From an uncultured bacterium (lineage in GTDB: Bacteria > Cyanobacteriota > Vampirovibrionia > Obscuribacterales > Obscuribacteraceae), in assembly GCA_913063055.1 (NCBI GenBank), contig CAJXZK010000008.1, positions 1 to 42,326 of the forward strand: 42,326 nt of DNA. The letters are read 5' to 3'. The notes under the pieces were generated by a model. It was given only the letters and a program-made list of their open reading frames with translations, ran no database searches and was not told the DNA's origin. Of this stretch, positions 16,817 to 25,092 are shown one piece after another; the stretch's first letter is position 1, and each line of letters begins with the position of its first letter. Made by a program: the position numbers and the translations under genes.

Positions 16817-19492
16817 CTAAAGTTTGATTTGGCGCAAGCGCAGAGCGTTGGCTATGACTGAAACAGAACTCAGTGACATGGCCATGCTAGCTACCATAGG
16901 GTTGAGCAAAAGACCAAAGATGGGATAGAGTAAACCGGCAGCAATCGGGACTGCCGCTGCATTGTAGCCAAAAGCTAGAAGCAGGTTTTGGTTGATATTG
17001 CTGCTCATAGCCTGGCTCAGTTTGATGGCGCGGACGATACCCTGCAAGTCTCCTTTGACCAGTACTATGCCTGCAGCCTCAATAGCAACACTGGTGCCGT
17101 TGCCCATGGCTATGCCAACATTTGCTCGGGAAAGCGCGGCAGCGTCATTTATGCCGTCGCCTGCCATCGCTACTCTTTTTCCGGAATCAACAAGTTTGGC
17201 TATGTAGTCGTGTTTGCCTCCAGGAGTGACTTCGGCGGAGATTATCTTCAGGCCTAGCTTCTCGCCCACAGCGCGAGCGGTTTTTTCGTTATCGCCAGTG
17301 AGCATGTGCACAGCTATGCCCTGTTTTTGTAGAGCGCTAATTGACTCTATGGCATTGTTTTTAATGGGATCGCTGATAGCAATAAGGGCGCTGATAACGC
17401 CGTCTATTTCAAGCAAGACAGCTGTTGCTCCTTGTTCGCTGAAATAGTTGATACGTTCTTGCCAGCTGCTTTTTTGACCTATCGGGCTTGTCTGTTCGAT
17501 CTGCGCGTTCCGATTAGTCTGGCTAGTATGTTCCTTTTGATTTCTCTGGCGGAAGTGACCAACAACAATTTTCTTGCCAGCAACAAGGGCGCTGATGCCC
17601 TCTCCTGGAATGGCTTGAAATTCTTTGGTGGCCAGTAGTTCTAAGCCTTTCTCTTGGGCGGCCGCCACAATCGCTCGGGCTAATGGGTGTTCGCTGCTGG
17701 CTTCGGCAGAAGCCGCTAGCTGTAGCAATCGCAAGATTTCTTCAGAGCTGCCTTTTTCTATTTCAATCGAGCTACTATCTCTTGTAATGGCATTGTCACC
17801 ATCGGCAAGTGAGCTGCTAGGCAGTGCATTGTTTGCTTTTGGATCTAAGATCTCAATAGCCGTGACGGTCGGCTTTCCTTCCGTTAGGGTGCCAGTTTTA
17901 TCGATTACTAAAACATCGACCAAGCGCAACTCTTCTAAAGATTGAGCATCTTTGACGAGTACTCCTGCTTTAGCACCTCTACCGATGGCTACTGTAATTG
18001 ACATTGGCGTAGCCAGACCAAGGGCGCAGGGGCAAGCGATAATTAGTACAGCTACGGCGTTGAGAAAAGCATAGGCAAAGGCTGGTTGTGGGCCAATTAG
18101 CATCCAACCAAAAAACGTTGCCGCCGCAATAGCAACAACAATCGGTACGAAATAGCTAGCAATCTGGTCTACTTTCTTTTGCACCGGGGCGCGGCTTCTC
18201 TGGGCCTGGGCTACAAGCTTGATGATGCCAGCTATAATCGTTTCGTTGCCGACTTTGGTTGCCTTGATAATCAGTGAGCCGGTTTGATTGATAGTGCCAC
18301 CAATGACAGTATCGCCAACTTTTTTGCTGGCAGCTAAAGCTTCACCAGTAAGCATGGCCTCGTCTACAGTAGATTGGCCGCTGATAACTATTCCGTCAGT
18401 GGGTATGCTTTCGCCAGGACGCACTCTTAGTCTATCGCCACGCTCTAGTTTTGATACAGCTATGTCGATTTCTCTTTCATCTATTTTGATAAAGTGAGCC
18501 ACTTGCGGAGTCAGGGCCATCAGTTCACGAATGGCTGCGCCAGTTTGCTTTCGGGCTTTGAGCTCTAGTATTTGGCCAAGCAGGGCTAAAGTAGTAATAA
18601 CAGCAGCAGGCTCGAAATAGGTGTAGTTGCCAACCATATTGCCATGCATGGCGGCTGCTTTATGAATTGTATTTGGCACTATATTTGGTGCTATTGTGGC
18701 GACAGCGCTGTAGAGATAAGACACGCCAACACCGCTGCCAATCAAAGTGAACATGTTCCAGCTTTTGTTTTTGATTGAGTCTAATGCTCTTTCAAAGAAT
18801 GGTTTAGCTAACCAGGCAACCACCGGTGTGGCCAGGGCGAACTGTAGCCAGTTGGTCAATTGCAGATTGGCGAGTTGAGGTCCAAAAAGGTTAGGTTGGC
18901 CGAGCATGTCGGGCAGGTTTAAGGCAAACAAGGGAATGGTGAAAGCCAAGGCTAATTTGAAGCGCCTGGTCATGTCGATTAATTCGCTGTCGTCTTCTAT
19001 TGTTTGGCTGGCATCAAGGCTTTCTAGGGCCATGCCGCAGAGTGGGCAAGGGCCAGGCTTTGTCGTAATAATTTCAGGATGCATCGGGCAAGTAAACTGG
19101 TTTTGCTTGCTCGCTTCAGAGCCAGCCACTGAAGCTTGAGTAGTGCTAGGCTGTTCTTGCGCTAGCTCTGTTTGACCTAGCTCTTTTTGTGTTTGGCCGT
19201 CTTGTGTTTGCGCTGCTTGTGCTTGTTCGTCTGGATTTTCTGCGGAGCTACCACTGTAGCGCAAGGGGGCTCGTGAAAATTTGGTTGAACAATTGAGATT
19301 GCAGAAGTAGTAAGTATTGCCTTGAAAAACTATTGCATCTGCAGCTGTTTCTCGCTCGACCAGCATATGGCAAATAGGATCTTCAAATAGACTTGGAGCT
19401 GCGCTAGCCTGTGAAGAAGAATTGCTGGAAGAATTTGAACTTGGTTGAATAGAAACACGAATTACGCGTCCTGCGTTATTCTCTGCTTCCAT
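16817..19492 (-). CDS. copA: Copper-translocating P1B-type ATPase with YHS and heavy-metal-binding N-terminal domains
   Basis: An 891-residue inner-membrane pump exporting Cu+ (or Cu/Ag) from the cytoplasm. Residues 36-76 are a YHS domain (DPICHMLV...[12 protein letters not shown]), 134-157 a heavy-metal-binding domain (CPMHPEI...CPLCGMAL), joined by a Q/E/T-rich linker. There is no classical CxxC HMA domain. The ATPase core has the transmembrane metal site CPC at 487-489, LTGEA (381-385), phosphorylated Asp531 in [20 protein letters not shown] with the P1B-specific HP pair, and [10 protein letters not shown]. Two Ser/Asn/Gln-rich insertions interrupt the nucleotide-binding domain. The ATG at 19492 has AGGGGGA upstream, and a perfect palindrome lies 16 bases before it. 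CPC indicates Cu(I)/Ag(I) specificity by family knowledge. Confidence 0.95.
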   Translation of the reverse strand: MEAENNAGRVIRVSIQPSSNSSSNSSSQASAAPSLFEDPICHMLVERETAADAIVFQGNTYYFCNLNCSTKFSRAPLRYSGSSAENPDEQAQAAQTQDGQTQKELGQTELAQEQPSTTQASVAGSEASKQNQFTCPMHPEIITTKPGPCPLCGMALESLDASQTIEDDSELIDMTRRFKLALAFTIPLFALNLPDMLGQPNLFGPQLANLQLTNWLQFALATPVVAWLAKPFFERALDSIKNKSWNMFTLIGSGVGVSYLYSAVATIAPNIVPNTIHKAAAMHGNMVGNYTYFEPAAVITTLALLGQILELKARKQTGAAIRELMALTPQVAHFIKIDEREIDIAVSKLERGDRLRVRPGESIPTDGIVISGQSTVDEAMLTGEALAASKKVGDTVIGGTINQTGSLIIKATKVGNETIIAGIIKLVAQAQRSRAPVQKKVDQIASYFVPIVVAIAAATFFGWMLIGPQPAFAYAFLNAVAVLIIACPCALGLATPMSITVAIGRGAKAGVLVKDAQSLEELRLVDVLVIDKTGTLTEGKPTVTAIEILDPKANNALPSSSLADGDNAITRDSSSIEIEKGSSEEILRLLQLAASAEASSEHPLARAIVAAAQEKGLELLATKEFQAIPGEGISALVAGKKIVVGHFRQRNQKEHTSQTNRNAQIEQTSPIGQKSSWQERINYFSEQGATAVLLEIDGVISALIAISDPIKNNAIESISALQKQGIAVHMLTGDNEKTARAVGEKLGLKIISAEVTPGGKHDYIAKLVDSGKRVAMAGDGINDAAALSRANVGIAMGNGTSVAIEAAGIVLVKGDLQGIVRAIKLSQAMSSNINQNLLLAFGYNAAAVPIAAGLLYPIFGLLLNPMVASMAMSLSSVSVIANALRLRQIKL

Positions 19493-19507
19493 TGGTCCCC
19501 CTTAAGT

Positions 19508-19530
19508 GTTACTGAGCTGAACTCAGTAAC
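19508..19530 (-). promoter_or_regulatory. Palindromic operator candidate before the copper ATPase
   Basis: Perfect 9-bp inverted repeat GTTACTGAG (19508-19516) / CTCAGTAAC (19522-19530), spacer CTGAA, 16 bases upstream of the ATPase ATG. A metal-sensing repressor (CopY, ArsR/SmtB or CsoR class) would be expected here; no such gene is in the window. Confidence 0.6.
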
Positions 19531-19634
19531 CCAAGTAAATTGTCAATTGTTGGAGTCAATTCTAATGCAGTCTCTAACATTTCAGTGCACAATCAGCTAA
19601 TGTTTATACATAGTACGTCGACATTTCGTGAGAT

Positions 19635-21089
19635 ATGGTTGATCCGCCAATTAAAGAGCCAAAACTTCGCAAGGAAGAGAAAAGTTTTCTGGGAAAACAC
19701 GCCCGGCTGAAATCGGCCTTGCTGATGATTGCTGCCGTTTATGTCGTGCAATTTTGGTTCTTTCAACGAATCTGGTGCACCCCTCAAGACCTTTATCATC
19801 GAGTTTGGAAGACCACCCACGACAATCTTTTTGACCAAGCTGCAATGAAAGATTGGTTGAGCTTTGAGCATAAATACGACGATAAAATCAAAAACGAAGC
19901 TGATGCAGTCAAGTACTCCAATGAGATTCTCAAGACTCTCGACGATCCCTTCACTAAATTTCTTGACTCTAAGCAGGTAGCCAAGAAGCAAGACTCGCAA
20001 AACGGCCTTTATTCTGGCGTCGGCATGATCATGAACGGCAAGAAGAAGCCAGTTGTAGTGCGGATGTTGATTGCTGGTGGTCCGGCTGATAGGGCTGGTA
20101 TAAAGCGTGGCGATCAGATTCTGAAGCTAGACTCTTTGGATTGTCTCAAAGTGCCAGCAACTGAAATCGGCGAATACACCCGCAAGCACATGGGTCAACT
20201 AATCAAGTTTACTGTTCGTCGCCAGGGCAAAGAACTTGAATTTGCCATGATACCCGGCAAAATGAATGTGCAGTCTGTTAAATCGCAATTAGTGACTAGC
20301 GAGAAAAAGAAGAACACCATTGCCTATGTGCGCTTAGAGAATTTTGTTCATAGTGACATTGTTGCCCTGGTGCAGAAAGAGTTTGAAAAAGTAAAGAACG
20401 CTCAAGCTCTAGTCTTTGATGTTCGCGGCAACGGTGGAGGAAGCGTTGATAGCTGCCTGGCTATAGTCAGTATGATGCTTGATACTGGTGACTTGGTAGC
20501 TATGAAAAGTCGCTCTGGCACAGGTGCGGGCTCGCGTGACACTGGTACTGCTGGGTCTACCGATTACCAGACTGTACGTTATCGCTTAGAGCCGAACATG
20601 ATGAAAGTTCTGAATGAGGAACCGGGTAAAGAAGTAAAGGAAGAAATTCGGCCGCGGCAGCTCAACGTTTGGCAGAACAAGCCAATCGTAGTGCTGATAG
20701 ATGATAACTCGGCTAGCGCTTCAGAGATGTTAGCAGCGGCCCTCCACGATAACAAACGTGCCACCTTAATTGGTGTCAGAAGCTATGGCAAAGGTGTAGC
20801 TCAAATTTATTACGATATGCCACTATCGACCTGCTTGTCGCTGACAGCAGGTCGATACTACACTCCTGATGGAAAGTGGCTAGGTGACGGGCGCGAGCCT
20901 GTTGAAGCTACCGCTGAAGATGTTAAACCAAACCCTGATCACAAGTCAGATTTAAATGTTGTAGATCGCGGCATTGCGCCTGATATTGAAGTTAAATCAG
21001 CAGAGAATCTTGATTACGGTGCTGCTAACGACAATCAATTGTCGGAGGCAGTCAGATTTCTTGAGGGAAAAATTACTGCTACAAAGTAG
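19635..21089 (+). CDS. S41 family C-terminal-processing-type protease with PDZ domain
   Basis: A 484-residue membrane-anchored serine protease. Residues ~27-46 are one transmembrane segment after a basic cytoplasmic tail, placing the rest outside. Helical N-terminal part ends in LKTLDDPFTKFLD, the signature before the PDZ domain (about 122-210: SGVGMIMNGK...VRMLIAGGPADRAGIKRGDQILKLD). The peptidase core contains YVRLENF, FDVRGNGGG (261-269), catalytic Ser361 in NSASASEM and Lys386 in SYGKGVAQ. The Ser-Lys spacing of 25 residues is that of known CtpA/Prc enzymes, so it should be active. C-terminal DRGIAPDIEV is also typical. Start ATG has only a weak GTGAG in front. Divergent from the copper ATPase. 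Role is probably envelope protein quality control or maturation. Confidence 0.93.
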   Translation: MVDPPIKEPKLRKEEKSFLGKHARLKSALLMIAAVYVVQFWFFQRIWCTPQDLYHRVWKTTHDNLFDQAAMKDWLSFEHKYDDKIKNEADAVKYSNEILKTLDDPFTKFLDSKQVAKKQDSQNGLYSGVGMIMNGKKKPVVVRMLIAGGPADRAGIKRGDQILKLDSLDCLKVPATEIGEYTRKHMGQLIKFTVRRQGKELEFAMIPGKMNVQSVKSQLVTSEKKKNTIAYVRLENFVHSDIVALVQKEFEKVKNAQALVFDVRGNGGGSVDSCLAIVSMMLDTGDLVAMKSRSGTGAGSRDTGTAGSTDYQTVRYRLEPNMMKVLNEEPGKEVKEEIRPRQLNVWQNKPIVVLIDDNSASASEMLAAALHDNKRATLIGVRSYGKGVAQIYYDMPLSTCLSLTAGRYYTPDGKWLGDGREPVEATAEDVKPNPDHKSDLNVVDRGIAPDIEVKSAENLDYGAANDNQLSEAVRFLEGKITATK

Positions 21090-21121
21090 TTTAATTGGGG
21101 TGAAATGCAGGTTCGCAGCCT

Positions 21122-21358
21122 TTAGCTACCTTGCTTGAGCGGTTTGATTTCAATGCAAGTATCGCTGCCGCCACTTGTGCTGCTACCCCCTCTGGGTTCG
21201 CTTCCTGCCGCTTTGCTGTCAGAACTTGCTGCATCGGCTTTGCCAGCGTGACCGCCGCCACCAGCCTTTTGATAGGTGTCTTCAAAGAGTTTTGAAGAGA
21301 TTGCTGCTGCGCTGCCTTCGCCTGCTTTTACTGCTTCATGCTGTTCGAAATGTGACAT
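21122..21358 (-). CDS. Small Gly/Ser/Ala-rich protein
   Basis: A 78-residue hydrophilic protein of unknown function. The start (MSHFEQHEAVKAGEGSAAA) is helical-looking, the middle is glycine-rich (AGGGGHAGK), and the end carries a single Cys (TCIEIKPLKQGS). No signal peptide, membrane segment or known motif. GGAG lies eight bases before the ATG at 21358, which with sensible composition supports a real gene. It is convergent with the S41 protease gene, 32 bases apart. Short low-complexity proteins like this are easily missed or overcalled, so confidence is moderate. Confidence 0.6.
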   Translation of the reverse strand: MSHFEQHEAVKAGEGSAAAISSKLFEDTYQKAGGGGHAGKADAASSDSKAAGSEPRGGSSTSGGSDTCIEIKPLKQGS

Positions 21359-21525
21359 ATTGAACTCCAGTGTAAGTTGTGTAAACGCGCTGGTTTACTG
21401 GTTTGTAATCTATTAAAAAAACATTTGTCGCGTCAACTTTTGTCTTCGGGACATCTGTGCTATGACAATAGTTGCAAACACGTGAAAAGAACGTGACGGT
21501 CTAAAATGCTTCTAGTGGTTAGTTT

Positions 21526-23454
21526 TTAGTTGACTGGAGCGTCGCTAAACAAACTGTCTTCTGTTGGCAGTTTTAGGGTTTTCCAGCTGCCTGAGATTGT
21601 TCCTGCGACCACGCCGTTGAGGCGTGAGAGCTCTTCGTTTTTGTCTAGTGCTTTAAGAGTGGCAGCATACTTGCGCATCACTCTTACGGTAGATGGGTGT
21701 TCTGAGCCTAAGGTGTTTGTGCAAATATCTAAAGCACGCTGGTACAGCGCAGCGGCTTCTTCATAGCGATTTTGCAAATGACATGTGAGGCCCAGGTTAT
21801 CCAGAGCTGATGCCACGTTTGGATGTGTCGGACCAGATAGAACCTCAAGCATAACTAGATATTGACGGCTGTAAAATTCAGATAATTTCAAGTCGTTGAT
21901 ACGATAGGCCAGGCTGGCAACATTGTTTAGCGTGGCTGCAATCTCAAAGTGATTTTCCTCGAACAATGCTCGTTTTGATTTTAGGCTTTCAAGGAAGAGA
22001 TCGAGAGCTTCATTGTGTCGGTTTTGGGTTTCGTAGATCTTTGCCAGTACTTCTTTAGCGCGGGGATGACGCACATCATTGATTTCGATTTCTTCGGCGC
22101 GATCGAGAATTTCAGCCCACATCTGCTCTGCTTGATCAAGGTCGCCAAGCTCGTAGATTGCGTAAGCTGTTCGGCAAGCTTCTGCCCATTTTGCTAAGTC
22201 ATATTCTCTTGTAGAAATAGGCTTTTGCATCTGGTCTAACTGCTGCCAATTAAGGGCTTTTAGAGCATCATCAACTGATACTTGATTCTTGCGACAAAAC
22301 TCTAAAACTACGCAGGCATGCTCGATAGAAAGTCGGCCTTGTTTGAAAAGTTGATAGCTTTTCAAAGCCTCTTGTAAGACGTTTTTATCAATAACCCCAG
22401 CGACATCTAGAATTTTTGCGACCATCTGAGGGTTAAGTAAAACCGCTTCAAAAGCCTTTCTTAGTTCATCTGTAGTGACATTTTTTGTCAGCTGTAAGAA
22501 TTCTGGGAAAGTTTGAGTTGCGGTATTTTTCGACTTAGACTTCTGTGAATCTTTTGGACTGCTGTTGTTCAGCGCTTCTTCAAGAGTAATGCCGTCGCGA
22601 TATATGGCTGAGAGCGCGAGGGTTGCGTCTTCGAGTTTGAGGCTTTGTTCGGCTACCATCTTCTGCAGGGCTAAAGCGGCAGTGATTGTTGCCTCTTCTA
22701 TAAAGCGCAGGTCAGTCAGCACTTCTCCCACTGGTTTGTTATTGGCCAAGCCAAATTCTAGGGCTGTCATCAACTCTTGCTCTGACAGTACGCCAGCGGC
22801 AAGTAGTATCTCGCCGAGGCGAATTGATTGCCGCGTTGGCAGGGCGTAATAGCCTTTTTCGGCCAATGGCACTTCAATCGGCACATGCCTGCTGAAGGCG
22901 GAGCGCAGACTTTGTGTAGCCTGAGCGCGTGACACTCGCGAATCGCGCAATAGAACTTGGGCATTGATAGCAATCGATAGAAGCTCTTCAGGAATCAAGC
23001 CTGAGAGCACCAGGGTGCGCCCTAGAGGCAGACCGGTAGCTGTGCTCTGCTCAAGAGCAAGTTTGAGTCGCTTCTCGTCGATATAACCGGCTTCCATAAG
23101 CAGATCGCCAAGCAAGTTACTGCGCTTTATTTCGCTGTCTACGCCACTTTCGACCAATGCCTGGTTGAGAGTGCACTGCTTCTGTTTCACTACGGCTAGC
23201 ACTTTTTTGGCCATGCCAATATCGATCAGCCCTTCTCGTATCATTGATTGGGCGTCTACAACTGCTGCCAGCATGTCGTCTTTGAGATAGCCTGACATAA
23301 CGAGCACGCGACCAAGAGGCAGTCCGGTCTCGTGGCTGACCTTGAGTGCATCAGCCAATTCACGTTTACCTAGTAAGCCAAGGCCCCCAATCAGCTCGCC
23401 TAGCCGCAAACCTGCGGAAGCCGGTGCTTGTTTGGTTGCGCGGCCATTTTGCAT
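21526..23454 (-). CDS. T2SSE_N-like repeat protein with C-terminal TPRs
   Basis: A 642-residue protein without signal peptide. The first ~280 residues hold at least three copies of a helical unit of the form LGELL...G.L....L..AL......G.PLGRVLV.SG.L....L..A (for example LGELIGGLGLLGKRELADALKVSH, LGDLLMEAGYIDEKRLKLALEQS, LGEILLAAGVLSEQELMTALEFG), matching the N-terminal domain of type II/IV secretion ATPases (MshE/GspE_N, a c-di-GMP-binding element in some members). A helical linker follows, and residues ~470-620 are kinesin-light-chain-type TPRs (HNEALDLFLESL, VASALDNLGLTCHLQNRYEEAAALYQRAL). No ATPase domain. GGAG seven bases before the ATG. Probably a cytoplasmic scaffold or sensor; whether it binds c-di-GMP is unknown. 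Confidence 0.85.
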   Translation of the reverse strand: MQNGRATKQAPASAGLRLGELIGGLGLLGKRELADALKVSHETGLPLGRVLVMSGYLKDDMLAAVVDAQSMIREGLIDIGMAKKVLAVVKQKQCTLNQALVESGVDSEIKRSNLLGDLLMEAGYIDEKRLKLALEQSTATGLPLGRTLVLSGLIPEELLSIAINAQVLLRDSRVSRAQATQSLRSAFSRHVPIEVPLAEKGYYALPTRQSIRLGEILLAAGVLSEQELMTALEFGLANNKPVGEVLTDLRFIEEATITAALALQKMVAEQSLKLEDATLALSAIYRDGITLEEALNNSSPKDSQKSKSKNTATQTFPEFLQLTKNVTTDELRKAFEAVLLNPQMVAKILDVAGVIDKNVLQEALKSYQLFKQGRLSIEHACVVLEFCRKNQVSVDDALKALNWQQLDQMQKPISTREYDLAKWAEACRTAYAIYELGDLDQAEQMWAEILDRAEEIEINDVRHPRAKEVLAKIYETQNRHNEALDLFLESLKSKRALFEENHFEIAATLNNVASLAYRINDLKLSEFYSRQYLVMLEVLSGPTHPNVASALDNLGLTCHLQNRYEEAAALYQRALDICTNTLGSEHPSTVRVMRKYAATLKALDKNEELSRLNGVVAGTISGSWKTLKLPTEDSLFSDAPVN

Positions 23455-23504
23455 AAGAATCTCCAGAAATTTTAGAGTGATTCCATTGCCAGCGCTATTT
23501 TAGG

Positions 23505-24176
23505 TTATGCCCCAAGCCAGTTAAGTTTGCGTGTTTTAGACCTTAATTTCTTCGGCTTTGGTCTATGGTGGTCACTATTCCAAACAACAGTGGCGTTTGG
23601 AATTTTGAAGAAATTGTGGGCTGAGTAGACGTCTTTGCCCCATGTGCGCACAGTTTTGACGGGAATGCCAACGGCGTTCAAGGCGGCACCGACGAGGCCG
23701 TTGCAGTAGCCATTTGGATTAACAAATGTGTGATCGTAGGCGTTGCCCAAGTGTTTCTTCACCGAAGCGATGACAGTGTGTCTTTGTTTCTTGTCTCTAT
23801 AAGGTGGTCTGATAATCGCCAGGCGGGTGCTGGACCATTTTTTGAAGATGCCAAAATCGGTTTGGACAGCTACGCCATCCATGGTCAAGAGCTTCTTCTC
23901 GTCGTCGACGAGGGCTGTATGAACCCATGACGAGCCCAGGGTGGAAGTGCAAAGTGCTATCCACTGCCAGCTGTGCAGGTTGGCTTCAACGATTATGTCG
24001 CCGGGCTCAACTAGGTCTTGCAGCATGTTGAGTTCGTCATCATTTGTATCGAAGGGCAGAGGCCATGGCCAAAGTTGGGTCGTGAACACCTTTGTTCGCA
24101 CTGACGGAACCAATGCGATAGTTGCGATTGAGAGTGGGATGACTGATGCCACTAGTAAAAAGGTTCGTAGACGCAC
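23505..24176 (-). CDS. Exported YiiX/YebB-like permuted NlpC/P60 family protein
   Basis: A 223-residue protein with an N-terminal hydrophobic segment (FLLVASVIPLSIATIALV), so exported or membrane-anchored. The core fits the circularly permuted NlpC/P60 (PF05708-like) cysteine hydrolases: EPGDIIVEA (57-65), then the catalytic His86 in SSWVHTALVDD, and Cys158 in NPNGYCNGLVGAAL. In most relatives the Cys motif reads YCSELV; here it is YCNGLV, so two residues beside the nucleophile differ. Family substrates are lipids, amide-linked acyl chains or peptidoglycan peptides. The C-terminus is very basic. The start is a GTG at 24176 with a good AAGGAG eight bases upstream; no better in-frame ATG exists. 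It follows the repeat/TPR gene divergently in transcription order (50 bases upstream of it) and may be co-transcribed with it. Confidence 0.78.
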   Translation of the reverse strand: MRLRTFLLVASVIPLSIATIALVPSVRTKVFTTQLWPWPLPFDTNDDELNMLQDLVEPGDIIVEANLHSWQWIALCTSTLGSSWVHTALVDDEKKLLTMDGVAVQTDFGIFKKWSSTRLAIIRPPYRDKKQRHTVIASVKKHLGNAYDHTFVNPNGYCNGLVGAALNAVGIPVKTVRTWGKDVYSAHNFFKIPNATVVWNSDHHRPKPKKLRSKTRKLNWLGA

Positions 24177-24193
24177 TAACCTGGCTCCTTAAG

Positions 24194-24281
24194 CCGTTGA
24201 CAAGCCGTAAGATATTATCACTATATTTCTTATGCCTGACAAATACAAGGCTGTGCGTTATTATCAGATGCTTGTCAACGG
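24194..24281. repeat. 88-bp segment bounded by perfect 12-bp inverted repeats
   Basis: CCGTTGACAAGC (24194-24205) and GCTTGTCAACGG (24270-24281) are exact reverse complements 64 bases apart. It sits directly upstream of the 23505-24176 gene. It could be a MITE-like insertion, a long hairpin, or two copies of one regulator site in opposite orientation. Confidence 0.5.
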
Positions 24282-24354
24282 GTCAAGCTGCCCGAAATCG
24301 TTGAACAGCTTGGCTTTTGGGTGTTTTGAATTGTAAGACAATTAGTTGTAAGAA

Positions 24355-24386
24355 GAAGGCACCCAAGCCGTAGCCTGGGTGCCTTC
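24355..24386. other. Perfect 11-bp hairpin at the head of the repeat array
   Basis: GAAGGCACCCA (24355-24365) and TGGGTGCCTTC (24376-24386) pair fully around a 10-base loop. No T-run follows on either strand at a suitable distance, so it is a stable stem rather than an ordinary terminator. The heptad array starts 14 bases later. Confidence 0.6.
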
Positions 24387-24399
24387 GAGAGTGAAACGT

Positions 24400-24581
24400 C
24401 GGACTTCGTACTTCGAACTTCGTACATTGGACATCGAACTTCGTACATCGAACTTCGTACATCGGACTTCGAACATCGAACATTGAACATTGAACGTGAA
24501 TAACGTGAACTAATACATCGAACTTCGTACATCGAACAATGGACATTGAACGTGAATAACGTGAACTAATACATCGAACGG
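24400..24581. repeat. Heptanucleotide tandem array, 26 units in unbroken 7-bp register
   Basis: Consensus YGNACWT: CGGACTT, CGTACTT, CGAACTT, CGTACAT, TGGACAT, CGAACTT and so on, 26 consecutive heptads from 24400 with no register slip. A 37-base stretch is duplicated exactly within it (24487-24523 and 24543-24579), 56 bases (8 heptads) apart, and contains the variant heptads GAATAAC, GTGAACT and AATACAT. Short tandemly repeated heptamers (STRR sequences) are known from filamentous cyanobacteria. Both minus frames stay open through it only because a 7-bp unit yields the same seven-residue peptide in every frame; I do not regard it as coding. Confidence 0.9.
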
Positions 24582-25092
24582 TTTGAACTAAAACATTGAA
24601 CAGAACAGTTGTCTAGACAGTGTATGTATCGATGTCACCACATCGAACAGAACATCAAACTATGTACATGGACTTGAACATCGAACTAAGTACTCGAACT
24701 AAATACACGAACTAAGTACACGAACTAAGTACACGAACTAAGTACAGTGGACACGAACTATGTACACGGACAGTGAACTTCGAGCCCGAAATCGAACACG
24801 TACATGAAGGAGGACATGAACATCAAAATGAACTGAACAATTACACGGACAGTACTTCGAACTCGAAAAGTACATCGAACATTAACAGAACGTTGGACAC
24901 GAACATTAACAGTACGTTGAATTCGGACTTGAACAGAACATCGAACTTGGACCAGAACAGTACATTGAACACAATGAACAGTGGTGACATCGATACTTAA
25001 TTTGTAGCAGATGTTTTTAGTGTTCGCAACAGTTTTTTTCTGTAGAAAAAATAAATTCTTGAAATTACCGGTTGCAGATTGTTTGAAGAAAG
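24582..25092. repeat. Degenerate continuation of the repeat array, including a 13-bp tandem repeat
   Basis: The GAAC/GTAC/GGAC-rich sequence continues to about 25000 with lost register. Within it, CGAACTAAGTACA repeats five times in tandem at 24682-24746 (two units with one or two changes) and once more at 24754-24766 after a 7-base GTGGACA. The 13-mer looks like a heptad plus a 6-base heptad remnant. A 75-codon open frame (24773-25000, GTG start) is a by-product of the repeats. Beyond 25000 up to the next gene nothing is recognisable. Confidence 0.75.

Noticed and set aside
24275-24546. Two overlapping minus-strand frames (85-87 codons) through the heptad array, giving repeated YEVR-type peptides
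   Set aside because: A 7-bp repeat yields the same seven-residue peptide in every frame, so openness has no meaning; no ribosome binding site.
24773-25000. 75-codon plus-strand frame rich in Asn/Thr/Ser
   Set aside because: Made of degenerate repeat units, GTG start without a ribosome binding site, no conserved pattern.
24400-25000. Possible CRISPR array
   Set aside because: Units are 7 or 13 bp with no unique spacers and no cas genes.
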